Shown piece after piece: positions 1 to 7,099 of a stretch of DNA of 36,764 nt. Origin of the DNA: Methanobacteriota archaeon (GTDB lineage Archaea; Thermoplasmatota; Thermoplasmata; SG8-5). The notes below the pieces were generated by a model. That model was not told the DNA's origin. It made no database searches and saw nothing but the letters and a program-made list of their open reading frames with translations. The stretch spans positions 1-36,764 of the forward strand of contig VMTD01000105.1 of the NCBI GenBank assembly GCA_013791785.1, read 5' to 3'. The stretch's first letter is position 1, and every line of letters begins with the position of its first letter. The translations under genes were made by a program, and so were the position numbers.

Positions 1-299
1 GCTATTCCCACAACCACCAGCGCTATTGTGCCGATGAGGAAATTGGTCGTTTCGCTCTTGGTTATGGTCCCGACGCCGAGAGCCGTTATCAAACCCACCA
101 GGAAACCCAGTCCGGTGAGGGCCGCCGCAATGTACCCCCATGTATCGTTGGTCGCTGTTGCGTCTAACATATCGGCCCCTATGAGGAGCCCCACAACTAT
201 CGCAATTGCCACTCCAAGCAGGAAAAGTATGGGTCCCAGCTTGCCCAGAAACCCTTTTCCCCTCTTGGATACTCTGTTTACGTTATTCTTTACATCCAT
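1..299 (-). CDS. Small polytopic membrane protein, cut by the window edge
   Basis: This reading frame is not in the ORF track because it runs off the left edge without a stop. It starts at an ATG preceded by a good Shine-Dalgarno (GAGGTGAAGTGG). The visible 99 residues have a basic N-terminus (MDVKNNVNRVSKRGKGF) followed by three hydrophobic stretches (around 24-42, 52-72 and 82-99) that should span the membrane. The plus-strand ORF at 28-336 is its shadow. I do not recognise the family. It is transcribed in the same direction as the AAA/signal-peptidase block but is separated from it by 330 nt with its own TATA box, so it is probably a separate transcript. Confidence 0.75.
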   Translation of the reverse strand, partial: MDVKNNVNRVSKRGKGFLGKLGPILFLLGVAIAIVVGLLIGADMLDATATNDTWGYIAAALTGLGFLVGLITALGVGTITKSETTNFLIGTIALVVVGI

Positions 300-317
300 C
301 CACTTCACCTCATTAAT

Positions 318-350
318 CCGCCCCATGGGCGGCTAACACTATATATATTA
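318..350 (-). promoter_or_regulatory. TATA box and leader hairpin of the first gene
   Basis: An AT-only run (ATATATAT, about 341-348) sits about 45 nt upstream of the ATG at 299 and fits an archaeal TATA box on the minus strand. Between it and the ribosome binding site lies a perfect inverted repeat, CCGCCC-CAT-GGGCGG (318-332). It could be an operator or a 5'-leader hairpin. The role is inferred; only the sequence symmetry is seen. Confidence 0.45.
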
Positions 351-403
351 TTACCTTAATAAATGTTGCGCATATAATAATCCTCCGTTTGGACGTAAGA
401 GTT

Positions 404-509
404 CAGTCTTCTGAAATTTTAGATTTTAGATTTTAGATTTTTGCTGGGAATATGCAACGTCGTCAATCCGTCGTAAATCTACAATCGTCAATCTACAATC
501 TACAATCGT
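404..509 (+). repeat. Dispersed repeat, copy 1 (TTTTAGA / ATCTACA modules)
   Basis: This roughly 105-nt intergenic element starts CAGTCTTCTGAAATTTTAGA. It contains three TTTTAGA-type units, then GAATATGCAACGTCGTCAAT, then several ATCTACAATC units. A nearly identical copy in inverted orientation lies at 20316-20428, and a shorter hybrid copy lies at 21956-21988. No coding frame is evident. The 300-630 gap holds only this element and the promoter of the first gene. Confidence 0.8.
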
Positions 510-629
510 TATCATAGCTTCATTTCACTGAATACTAACGTTTGAACGCTCTAATGCCCCTTATCTGCACAAATCTCTCGTATCTAACGCGGTAGCGGCC
601 CAGAGTTGAGAATCATTGCCAGGCGGAGG

Positions 630-968
630 TCAGTCATCGTCCTCATTCGCGGCCTTCGCCTCTTTTTTCTTCTCGAATCTCAGCTTGATGCCCCGGGGCG
701 CGAAAACACCAACCATGGCCAACCCCGCAAAGGTGAACACACAGACCCAGAACGTCACAAGGACCGCGTCAGGCCAATCCACCGATGCCGAAACATACCA
801 CAGCAGGAAGAACAGCATGAGGAAAACAGTCATGCTCATGAGTATCTGAACGGTTTCCTTCCTTTCCTTGGTCCAGTGCTCCCTGGTTCGCGGATACTTG
901 AAAGCCACCGCAGTCAGGCAGATATAGATTATGAACGCTATGAGCAGTATCCATTCCGTGTTTGTCAT
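630..968 (-). CDS. Small three-TM membrane protein downstream of the AAA ATPase
   Basis: The 112-residue protein has hydrophobic segments at about 5-24, 44-63 and 69-89, and a charged C-terminal tail (RFEKKKEAKAANEDDD). Its ATG lies one base after the TGA of the AAA ATPase gene (ACATGAAATG), so the two are almost certainly co-transcribed and perhaps translationally coupled. I do not recognise a family. The position suggests a subunit or anchor of the same membrane complex, which is inference. Plus-strand ORFs here are shadows. Confidence 0.8.
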   Translation of the reverse strand: MTNTEWILLIAFIIYICLTAVAFKYPRTREHWTKERKETVQILMSMTVFLMLFFLLWYVSASVDWPDAVLVTFWVCVFTFAGLAMVGVFAPRGIKLRFEKKKEAKAANEDDD

Positions 969-969
969 T

Positions 970-3618
970 TCATGTCTTCCTGGCCTTGTAGACCTTCATG
1001 AAGTTGGTGGATGATTCGATGTCATCCGGTGTGATGGAGCTCTCCACCCTCTCCAGGGCGTTGATAAGATGCTCCCTTGTCACAACCCGTTTCGTTGTGT
1101 CGGTGGCGTTTATCACGGCCATGAGTTTCGCCTCATCCACAACGGCGGTGATGTCCGCGCTGCTGTAATTGTCGCTCTTCTCTGCCAGTTCCTTCAGGGT
1201 TTTATCATCCACGTCAGGCGCCAGCGGGATACCTCTGAGATATATTCTGAATATCTTCTCCCTGGCTTCCATACCAGGCGGCGGCACGTAGAACAGCTTG
1301 TCGAACCTTCCCGGCCTCAGCAGGCTGGAGTGCAGCAGATGCGGGCGGTTGGTGGTGGCTATCACCAAGATATGCTCCCTGGCATCTACGTCATCGATCT
1401 CGGCAAGTATCTGGCCCATGACCTTCCCTGCCTCCGGGTCCTCGATGACCTCCTTGGAACCTATAACGTCAATGTGTTCTATGAGAACAACCGACGGCGC
1501 GGCTTCCCTGGCCCTGTAGAAAATCTCCTTTATGGACGGCGTGAACTGCGTGTGGCCGCCGATGAGTTCCGTGGCGCTGATATTCTGTATGGTCAAATCC
1601 AAATCGTTGGCCGCGGCCCGCATTATGTGTTTCTTGCCGCATCCTGGCGGCCCGAACAGCATCATGCCCCTTCCGGTCTTCAAGCGGAAGTCTTCCAGTA
1701 CCTTCGGTTCCTTGATGAGCAGCTGCATGTAATCGTGCAAATCCTTCTTGAGGCGGTCTGCGCCTCCCACATCGTCCCATCCGACGCCTCTGCGGCCGGT
1801 GTCGCGCTTCACTTTGTGCATCTTCCTCTCAAAATCAAGTTTCAGCAGTTCGTAGGTTTCCAGCATGGCAAGGCTGATGCTCGGTTTTATGACAGATGCA
1901 ACATAATTCAGGTCATCGGCCGTAATCACCGCATCTTCTCCCGTGTCAATGGCGCGCTTCATGGCCCTTGTGGCGCCTTCCCTGGCAAGGTTTGCCATAT
2001 CCGCACCGCTGAATCTCTCGCATTTCATTATCACATCTGTCAGGTCAATATCCGGCTCCAAAGGCCTACCCATCAGGTGGACCTTGAGGACTGCCTTTCT
2101 CTCCTCTATGTCCGGTGGCGGGACGTAGATGATTTTGTCAAACCTTCCCGGCCTAAGCAGGGCGGGGTCAATCATTTCCGGCTTGTTGGTGGTGCCCACC
2201 AGAATTATACCGGCAGAATGGTCCATACCGTCAAGTTCGGCAAGCATGATGCTGAGCAATCTTGGCGTCACGTCATCACCGGCATACAGGTCTCTGTGCT
2301 TTGCCATTGCCTCCAGGTCGTCGAAGAATATGATACACGGCCTCCTTTCCTTTGCCATGCGAAACAGCTCCGCGACCTTCGTTTCGGACTCTCCGTACCA
2401 CTTGGACATGATGTCCGAGCATTTCACGGTGACCATTTCCACGCTGAGCTCGTTGGCCAGAGCCTTCATGAGCAGGGTTTTACCGCAGCCCGGGGGCCCG
2501 AACAGCAGCACGCCCTTTGGCGGGTCAATGCCATATTTCTGGGCTATGTCGCTCATGAGCAATGGGACCATTATAGACTCCTTCAAGTCCTCTTTCACGT
2601 CCTCAAGGCCCCCCACCAGCTCGAAACTGCTCTTGCCCAGATTCTCCATGTCCGAAATTCTTGTACCGACACTGGCATCCAGTTCTATGCTGGTGAAATA
2701 CGGCTGGAAGAATTCCTTTCCCGCACGGCCGAGAAGTATGGAGGCAAGCACCGCCCCGAAGAGCAATCCGCCTGCGACATAACCGGCAGTTCCGGGCACC
2801 AGAAGATAACTGTAGAATCCGATGAACGTTCCGGTGATTATGGCCGGGGGAATCAGTGTCAGCGGCATTGTGTATTTCGAATCAGACACGTCCCTGTGGA
2901 AGAACCGGTGCACCAGAAATACCGCCACGCCTATCAGGAAAATCTGAACGATGGGCGCAACCGACAGCCCCAGATTATCGCCTATAACGCTGGTGATGAT
3001 GTCCAGGTTGGCGTTCTGGATTCCGAGAAGTGATGTGCCTATGTCTGCCATTGTGAAATTGGACGTTGCCGGTTCGAAGAACACCATAAAACTGGACTGG
3101 TGCTGCGGGCCCACCAGCATGCCAGCGACGGTCAGGTTGCCGCATGTGACCATGAAAGTGAGGAATACACCGCCCAGGACCAGCACGCCCACCGACAGGA
3201 GAAGCGGGAGCATGGTTGCAGCCACCACTGGCACAATCATTGAAAGGCCGAACCTCGACAGGAATATCATGAGAAAAGCCAGATACCCAAGCTTCCATTC
3301 GAAAAGCGAAACAACAAGGGCCGTGAGCATGAACAGTACCATGAACAGGCCGAATTCTGGTAACTGGTAACCCGCAGCAGCACAGACAAATATGCTCAGC
3401 GTGATGAGTGCGAGATATGGAAACCGTATGGACACCACCGCTATGATGACCGATGCCAGGAACACCATCCAGGCAGGATAGAACGGTATCCACGTTGCTC
3501 CGAATATCCCGAGAATGAAAAACAGTATCGGTGTCAGGAACCAGGGGTGACGGCGTTCGTCTTCCACCATGTTGCCGAACATACTTTTAGCCCTGTGGGC
3601 CATCATTGTATTACTCAT
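970..3618 (-). CDS. Membrane-anchored tandem AAA ATPase (Cdc48/VAT-like), degenerate second module
   Basis: The protein has about 882 residues. Residues 25-300 carry many hydrophobic segments (a polytopic membrane domain) where Cdc48/VAT proteins have a soluble N domain. D1 has Walker A GPPGCGKT (about 374), a Walker B of the form IIFFDD in place of the usual DE, and LLRPGRFD. D2 has GPPGCGKK (about 656, the P-loop Thr replaced by Lys) and VVLIEHI where Walker B should be, so D2 probably binds or hydrolyses ATP poorly. No HExxH or other protease motif follows, so it is not FtsH. The track start at 3666 overlaps the upstream gene by 56 nt. I prefer ATG 3618, which overlaps the upstream stop by 8 nt and has GGAGGTG 7 nt before it. 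A membrane unfoldase or remodelling role is inferred. Confidence 0.9.
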   Translation of the reverse strand: MSNTMMAHRAKSMFGNMVEDERRHPWFLTPILFFILGIFGATWIPFYPAWMVFLASVIIAVVSIRFPYLALITLSIFVCAAAGYQLPEFGLFMVLFMLTALVVSLFEWKLGYLAFLMIFLSRFGLSMIVPVVAATMLPLLLSVGVLVLGGVFLTFMVTCGNLTVAGMLVGPQHQSSFMVFFEPATSNFTMADIGTSLLGIQNANLDIITSVIGDNLGLSVAPIVQIFLIGVAVFLVHRFFHRDVSDSKYTMPLTLIPPAIITGTFIGFYSYLLVPGTAGYVAGGLLFGAVLASILLGRAGKEFFQPYFTSIELDASVGTRISDMENLGKSSFELVGGLEDVKEDLKESIMVPLLMSDIAQKYGIDPPKGVLLFGPPGCGKTLLMKALANELSVEMVTVKCSDIMSKWYGESETKVAELFRMAKERRPCIIFFDDLEAMAKHRDLYAGDDVTPRLLSIMLAELDGMDHSAGIILVGTTNKPEMIDPALLRPGRFDKIIYVPPPDIEERKAVLKVHLMGRPLEPDIDLTDVIMKCERFSGADMANLAREGATRAMKRAIDTGEDAVITADDLNYVASVIKPSISLAMLETYELLKLDFERKMHKVKRDTGRRGVGWDDVGGADRLKKDLHDYMQLLIKEPKVLEDFRLKTGRGMMLFGPPGCGKKHIMRAAANDLDLTIQNISATELIGGHTQFTPSIKEIFYRAREAAPSVVLIEHIDVIGSKEVIEDPEAGKVMGQILAEIDDVDAREHILVIATTNRPHLLHSSLLRPGRFDKLFYVPPPGMEAREKIFRIYLRGIPLAPDVDDKTLKELAEKSDNYSSADITAVVDEAKLMAVINATDTTKRVVTREHLINALERVESSITPDDIESSTNFMKVYKARKT

Positions 3619-4618
3619 CCTGTGCCACCTCCTCTTTCGGTGCCTGCTTTGCTTTGATGAGGTCAACAGCCCTCTTCTTTCTTCTCTGGTTTATGGCGTA
3701 AAGATAGATGAACAGCGGGATAACAAGGGCGCTCACGCCGGCCATCGGTACCAGGATGGCATCATCCGGGATCCAAACGTTCTTGTTGCCGCCGGAATCG
3801 GTGTACTCGAACGGGAAATTTGTGTATTCGGCAATCCCCATGACGCTGTAATTGTACATTCTCGATGTGACCAGTGCATTGTACTGGTCCCAGGCCGTGA
3901 CATAGAAAGTGACGTTCGTCCCTGCGGGATATCCGGGTATGGTCCTGCGCATCTCGGTTGAATTTACATTGGTCTTGGAGAAGTTCCAGCCCCCTTCGCG
4001 GGAATCACCCTCGGCCGTTTCATAGATCACGTACAGATTGGCTCCAGAGATGGTGACATTCTCGACGGACCTGAGAGTTATGACCACCCCCTCGGTGGCA
4101 TTTGCCCTCAGGGGCCAGTATTCCATGAAGATATTCTCGTCGAAGGAATCGTGCCTCCAACCGCTGCCCTGGACATCGTAGGTGAATGACATGGAGCTCT
4201 TGGAGTCCATTTGTGTGAAGAAGTAATCGTATGCCACTATGTAAAAATCAATCCTGTATCCATTGAGTGGGAACGGCTCCAGTATGCACTCGAATACCGT
4301 ATCGGTCTTCTTCTGGAACGGTAATGAAAACGGAAATTGAACGCTGTCCTCGGGATAAACGACGCCGAATACGGCCGCCTGCTTGATCCAGACATCTGGT
4401 ATTTTCGAGGTGATGGTGACGATTATCTGGTCGCTGGTGGTTATTACCTCCGGCGCCACTTCAACAAGGATGTTCTGTGAAAATGTGTCATACTGCCAGC
4501 CAACCTCGCCAGCCCTGGTTCCAATTTCGTCGTTACCTATTACTCCCACGGTGGGGATTGTGAGCATTGCAGTGATAGCGAAACACGCCATCAGGATTAC
4601 CAAATTGTTGTTTCTCAT
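3611..4618 (-). CDS. Membrane-anchored extracytoplasmic protein with duplicated ectodomain
   Basis: The 335-residue protein has an N-terminal signal/anchor (about 6-26), two ectodomain repeats and a C-terminal membrane helix (about 290-310), then a basic cytoplasmic tail. The repeats are visible by eye: VGWQYDTFSQNILVEV near residue 39 matches SGWRHDSFDENIFMEY near residue 152, and each is followed by a beta-rich segment and a similar AYDYF / AWDQY motif. This suggests tandem Ig-like domains. The gene lies 9 nt after the GATase-like gene and overlaps the AAA gene by 8 nt. It may be the extracellular sensor or substrate-recognition partner of the AAA protein. The family is not recognised. Confidence 0.85.
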   Translation of the reverse strand: MRNNNLVILMACFAITAMLTIPTVGVIGNDEIGTRAGEVGWQYDTFSQNILVEVAPEVITTSDQIIVTITSKIPDVWIKQAAVFGVVYPEDSVQFPFSLPFQKKTDTVFECILEPFPLNGYRIDFYIVAYDYFFTQMDSKSSMSFTYDVQGSGWRHDSFDENIFMEYWPLRANATEGVVITLRSVENVTISGANLYVIYETAEGDSREGGWNFSKTNVNSTEMRRTIPGYPAGTNVTFYVTAWDQYNALVTSRMYNYSVMGIAEYTNFPFEYTDSGGNKNVWIPDDAILVPMAGVSALVIPLFIYLYAINQRRKKRAVDLIKAKQAPKEEVAQDE

Positions 4619-4627
4619 TGCAGCACC

Positions 4628-5941
4628 TCAAGCACGAACCTTTATTTTATGTCTTACACCAATTTTTGGTTTGACTTTTGACTTCATCCTGTCTCCCAGG
4701 GCAATTCCGGCAAATCCGGCAAACAGATATTGGGCCGGAACCGTGGTCGCCATGGGTATGCTCGGTGGCGGCGGCGGCGGCGGTGGCGGCGGTGGTGGCA
4801 CCGTACCGGTCGGAAGCGGCACTCCATCCGCACCGAGCGGCGGCGGTGGCTGGAGCTTCTCCGGCGGTGCCTGAACGAAACGGTTGCCAAGGAATATGCA
4901 AGCCAGCTCATGCATTGCGCCGGTTTGCTGGCCCGGGTCGAAGGAGAACATCTCCACCGTGCCCTTGCTATATCTGAAATAGGAGGCAAACAGGAGTTGG
5001 GCGTTATTATACTCCGCATACAGCATTATTTGCAAATCCTCGTAACCGGGTGTGATGGCAACGACATCGCTCGTTATCACATCAAGCTCAATCGGTCCCG
5101 AGTACTGTGAAGGCGACTCACCCGTATTGAGGAACTGTGCGGTGAACTCTATATTCTGATTGATGGTATTGATGCTGATCGCACCGGGGAATATGTAACG
5201 CAAATCTCTCATGGCCTTACCGATGAATATTGCATTTCCTCCCCTGGTGACCACGCTCTTTATGGCGTCGCGGAACTCGATGCTTGTCAATATGGAGCCC
5301 AGATCCTCTATTATGACCAGGTCCGCATCCGTAAGCGGGTTTGAAACGGGATACTCCGATATCAGCCATTGCAGGCGCCAGATGGTGATCAATTCATAGG
5401 GTATTTCCATGGTCTCCAGGAGGCTGGCCGAAAAGCTGTTCTGGTAAATATTCGATTCTTCCCTGCCAATGACCAGAATCCTCGTGGGGTGCTCTATCTT
5501 GTACACCCTGGTGGAGATGAAGAGAGCGGTAACGTTATGAACCGTGACGCTGGGGAACTTGTCGAGAACGGCGTTAACCACCTCGGAATCATGCCCACTT
5601 ATGATTATGGGTCCGCCGGAATAATTCACTCCCTGCGGGTATTCACTGGTTTTTATGACCGGGTCTGGCGGCCCTATCAATCTGTAGCAGATAGTATCAT
5701 TCCTGAGAAGGGCGTGCACCAGTCCGAAGGCACGGACGGTATCGTTCTGCATCTCATCCATGGGTATGACCAGGTCGTTGGATGTGAAGGGCATGGTCTC
5801 ATATCTTTCCCTGGTACCGAGGGGCCTGGCAGTCTGGGCGGAAGATAACGGCAGAAGGACTATAACGGCAATCAGAAAGATGCCCAGCGCCACGGTCAGG
5901 TGCGTTACTATTTTGTTATATTCTATATGTTCTTGCATCAT
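4628..5941 (-). CDS. Secreted/membrane protein with GATase-like ectodomain and poly-proline stalk
   Basis: The 437-residue protein has an N-terminal hydrophobic signal/anchor (about 13-34, ending LSSAQ). Residues about 60-360 form an alpha/beta region with alternating strands such as TRILVIGREES, DADLVIIEDLG and GGNAIFIGKAM, reminiscent of class I glutamine-amidotransferase-like (Rossmannoid) extracellular domains. No catalytic triad can be assigned with confidence. A proline-rich stretch with 12 consecutive prolines precedes a weakly hydrophobic segment (QYLFAGFAGIAL) and a very basic tail. It is the second gene of the minus-strand block, 51 nt after the signal peptidase gene. The poly-proline tract makes long shadow ORFs on the plus strand. 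Function unknown. Confidence 0.8.
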   Translation of the reverse strand: MMQEHIEYNKIVTHLTVALGIFLIAVIVLLPLSSAQTARPLGTRERYETMPFTSNDLVIPMDEMQNDTVRAFGLVHALLRNDTICYRLIGPPDPVIKTSEYPQGVNYSGGPIIISGHDSEVVNAVLDKFPSVTVHNVTALFISTRVYKIEHPTRILVIGREESNIYQNSFSASLLETMEIPYELITIWRLQWLISEYPVSNPLTDADLVIIEDLGSILTSIEFRDAIKSVVTRGGNAIFIGKAMRDLRYIFPGAISINTINQNIEFTAQFLNTGESPSQYSGPIELDVITSDVVAITPGYEDLQIMLYAEYNNAQLLFASYFRYSKGTVEMFSFDPGQQTGAMHELACIFLGNRFVQAPPEKLQPPPPLGADGVPLPTGTVPPPPPPPPPPPPSIPMATTVPAQYLFAGFAGIALGDRMKSKVKPKIGVRHKIKVRA

Positions 5942-5992
5942 GTTATGATTTCCACATTCAGATTGGTCACCCTCTTATAAATATTTCTGGCC

Positions 5993-6985
5993 TTATTTCA
6001 CATCGCTCCCCGGGGCACCGCCATCCGGCCCTTTTTCGGTTGTTTCGGCCTCTCCGGGCGGCTTTTCAGCAAGGGTATTATCTGGCTTCGCCGGTGGGTG
6101 GGTTTTCTCATCCTTCTCCTCTGCTCCTGTCTTGAGCTCCTTCCTTCGAGCCCTGTATTTGGACAACCTGGGGGCCACCATATCGAACACGAAGGGCAGG
6201 AACAGAAGCAGGAAAATGGTAATGTAAAGTCCGGTCCAGCTATTTCTGGGAACACCGTCGGTATTGGAGCCGGTGACCTTCAGCTTTATCAGCCCGAACC
6301 AGGGAATTTCCCCTATGGCCTTGCCCACTATCCATTCGGGGAGTATCAGCTCGTAATTCGGTTGGTCGTAGAACGGCACGTTGTTATCGCCCATGGTGAT
6401 ATATCCGCCGTGAGGCACCTTATCATGTGTTTCGTAGTAAAGCATCAGCCATTCCAGGTTGATGACGACACTCTCCTTCCAGAAACCGTAGTCCTCCAGG
6501 ATTATGGCATCCCTTGTACCGTACAGGCACAGGGAAGGCACGTCGAAGGTGTAATTGACGTAGTCTATTCCAACGAAGTCCTGGGATACCTTTGTCTCAT
6601 TTACTTCCAGCCATACCACCAATCTGTGGATTATGGGCACGATGGCCGTGCCGTCCTCCATCTCGGTTTGACCGTTTGGCCGGTAGATTATGACATCGCC
6701 GTATGCTCCGTATTTTGAATAATCGGTGGCCTCGCCGTCCACGTATGTTGTGACATCGTCGATGCCGTTGACGGTCTTGACGAAAACCATATCCCCTGTG
6801 TCAATGACGCCCACGACACTCTTGTTATCGTGCCGCTGCATGCTTCCCGACTCCACCACGACCATGGGTGGCCAAATGCCGCAGTAAGCGAAGATTATCA
6901 GCATCACCAGACACACGATGACGAAGGCGACCAATATGTCCTTTCCTATGCTGATAAGGCTCCTTTTCAGTTTATCCTTGTTCAT
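5993..6985 (-). CDS. Signal peptidase I-like protein (S26, archaeal/ER type)
   Basis: S26 signal peptidases remove signal peptides from exported proteins. Here an N-terminal membrane helix (about 15-38) is followed by the serine motif ESGSM (Ser48), then IIHRLV (His120) and the GDNN motif (Asp200). That is the Ser-His-Asp arrangement of archaeal/ER enzymes rather than the bacterial Ser-Lys dyad. The segment between the His and GDNN is about 80 residues. A second TM helix follows (about 256-278), then a charged Pro/Glu/Lys-rich tail. The track starts at a TTG (7012). I prefer ATG 6985, because a TATA box at 7023-7030 predicts transcription start near 7000. It heads the block that includes three membrane or secreted proteins. 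Confidence 0.87.
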   Translation of the reverse strand: MNKDKLKRSLISIGKDILVAFVIVCLVMLIIFAYCGIWPPMVVVESGSMQRHDNKSVVGVIDTGDMVFVKTVNGIDDVTTYVDGEATDYSKYGAYGDVIIYRPNGQTEMEDGTAIVPIIHRLVVWLEVNETKVSQDFVGIDYVNYTFDVPSLCLYGTRDAIILEDYGFWKESVVINLEWLMLYYETHDKVPHGGYITMGDNNVPFYDQPNYELILPEWIVGKAIGEIPWFGLIKLKVTGSNTDGVPRNSWTGLYITIFLLLFLPFVFDMVAPRLSKYRARRKELKTGAEEKDEKTHPPAKPDNTLAEKPPGEAETTEKGPDGGAPGSDVK

Positions 6986-7020
6986 CAGCCGTTCCGTTCC
7001 AGGGCTTGACAACAGACATT

Positions 7021-7067
7021 CATATAAATATTCTTTTGAAGTTATTATTCACTGAAAAGGTTTAAGT
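7021..7067. promoter_or_regulatory. Divergent promoter region
   Basis: The gap between the signal peptidase gene (minus) and the M28 peptidase gene (plus) contains TATAAATA at 7023-7030, correctly placed for the minus-strand transcript (start near 7000). It also contains GGTTTAAGTAA near 7057-7067, about 35 nt before the plus-strand ATG. The rest is AT-rich without other clear signals. Confidence 0.45.
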
Positions 7068-7099
7068 AACCCCGTGTTCATATATTTCTTCAGATTCAA

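Noticed and set aside
1069-3033. 654-residue plus-strand ORF opposite the AAA ATPase
   Set aside because: Antisense shadow of a GC-rich gene; His/Arg/Gly-rich composition, no motifs, while the minus strand has clear AAA signatures.
4383-5110. Glycine- or arginine-rich plus-strand and alternate minus-strand ORFs
   Set aside because: Produced by reading the poly-proline codons of the 4628-5941 gene in other frames.
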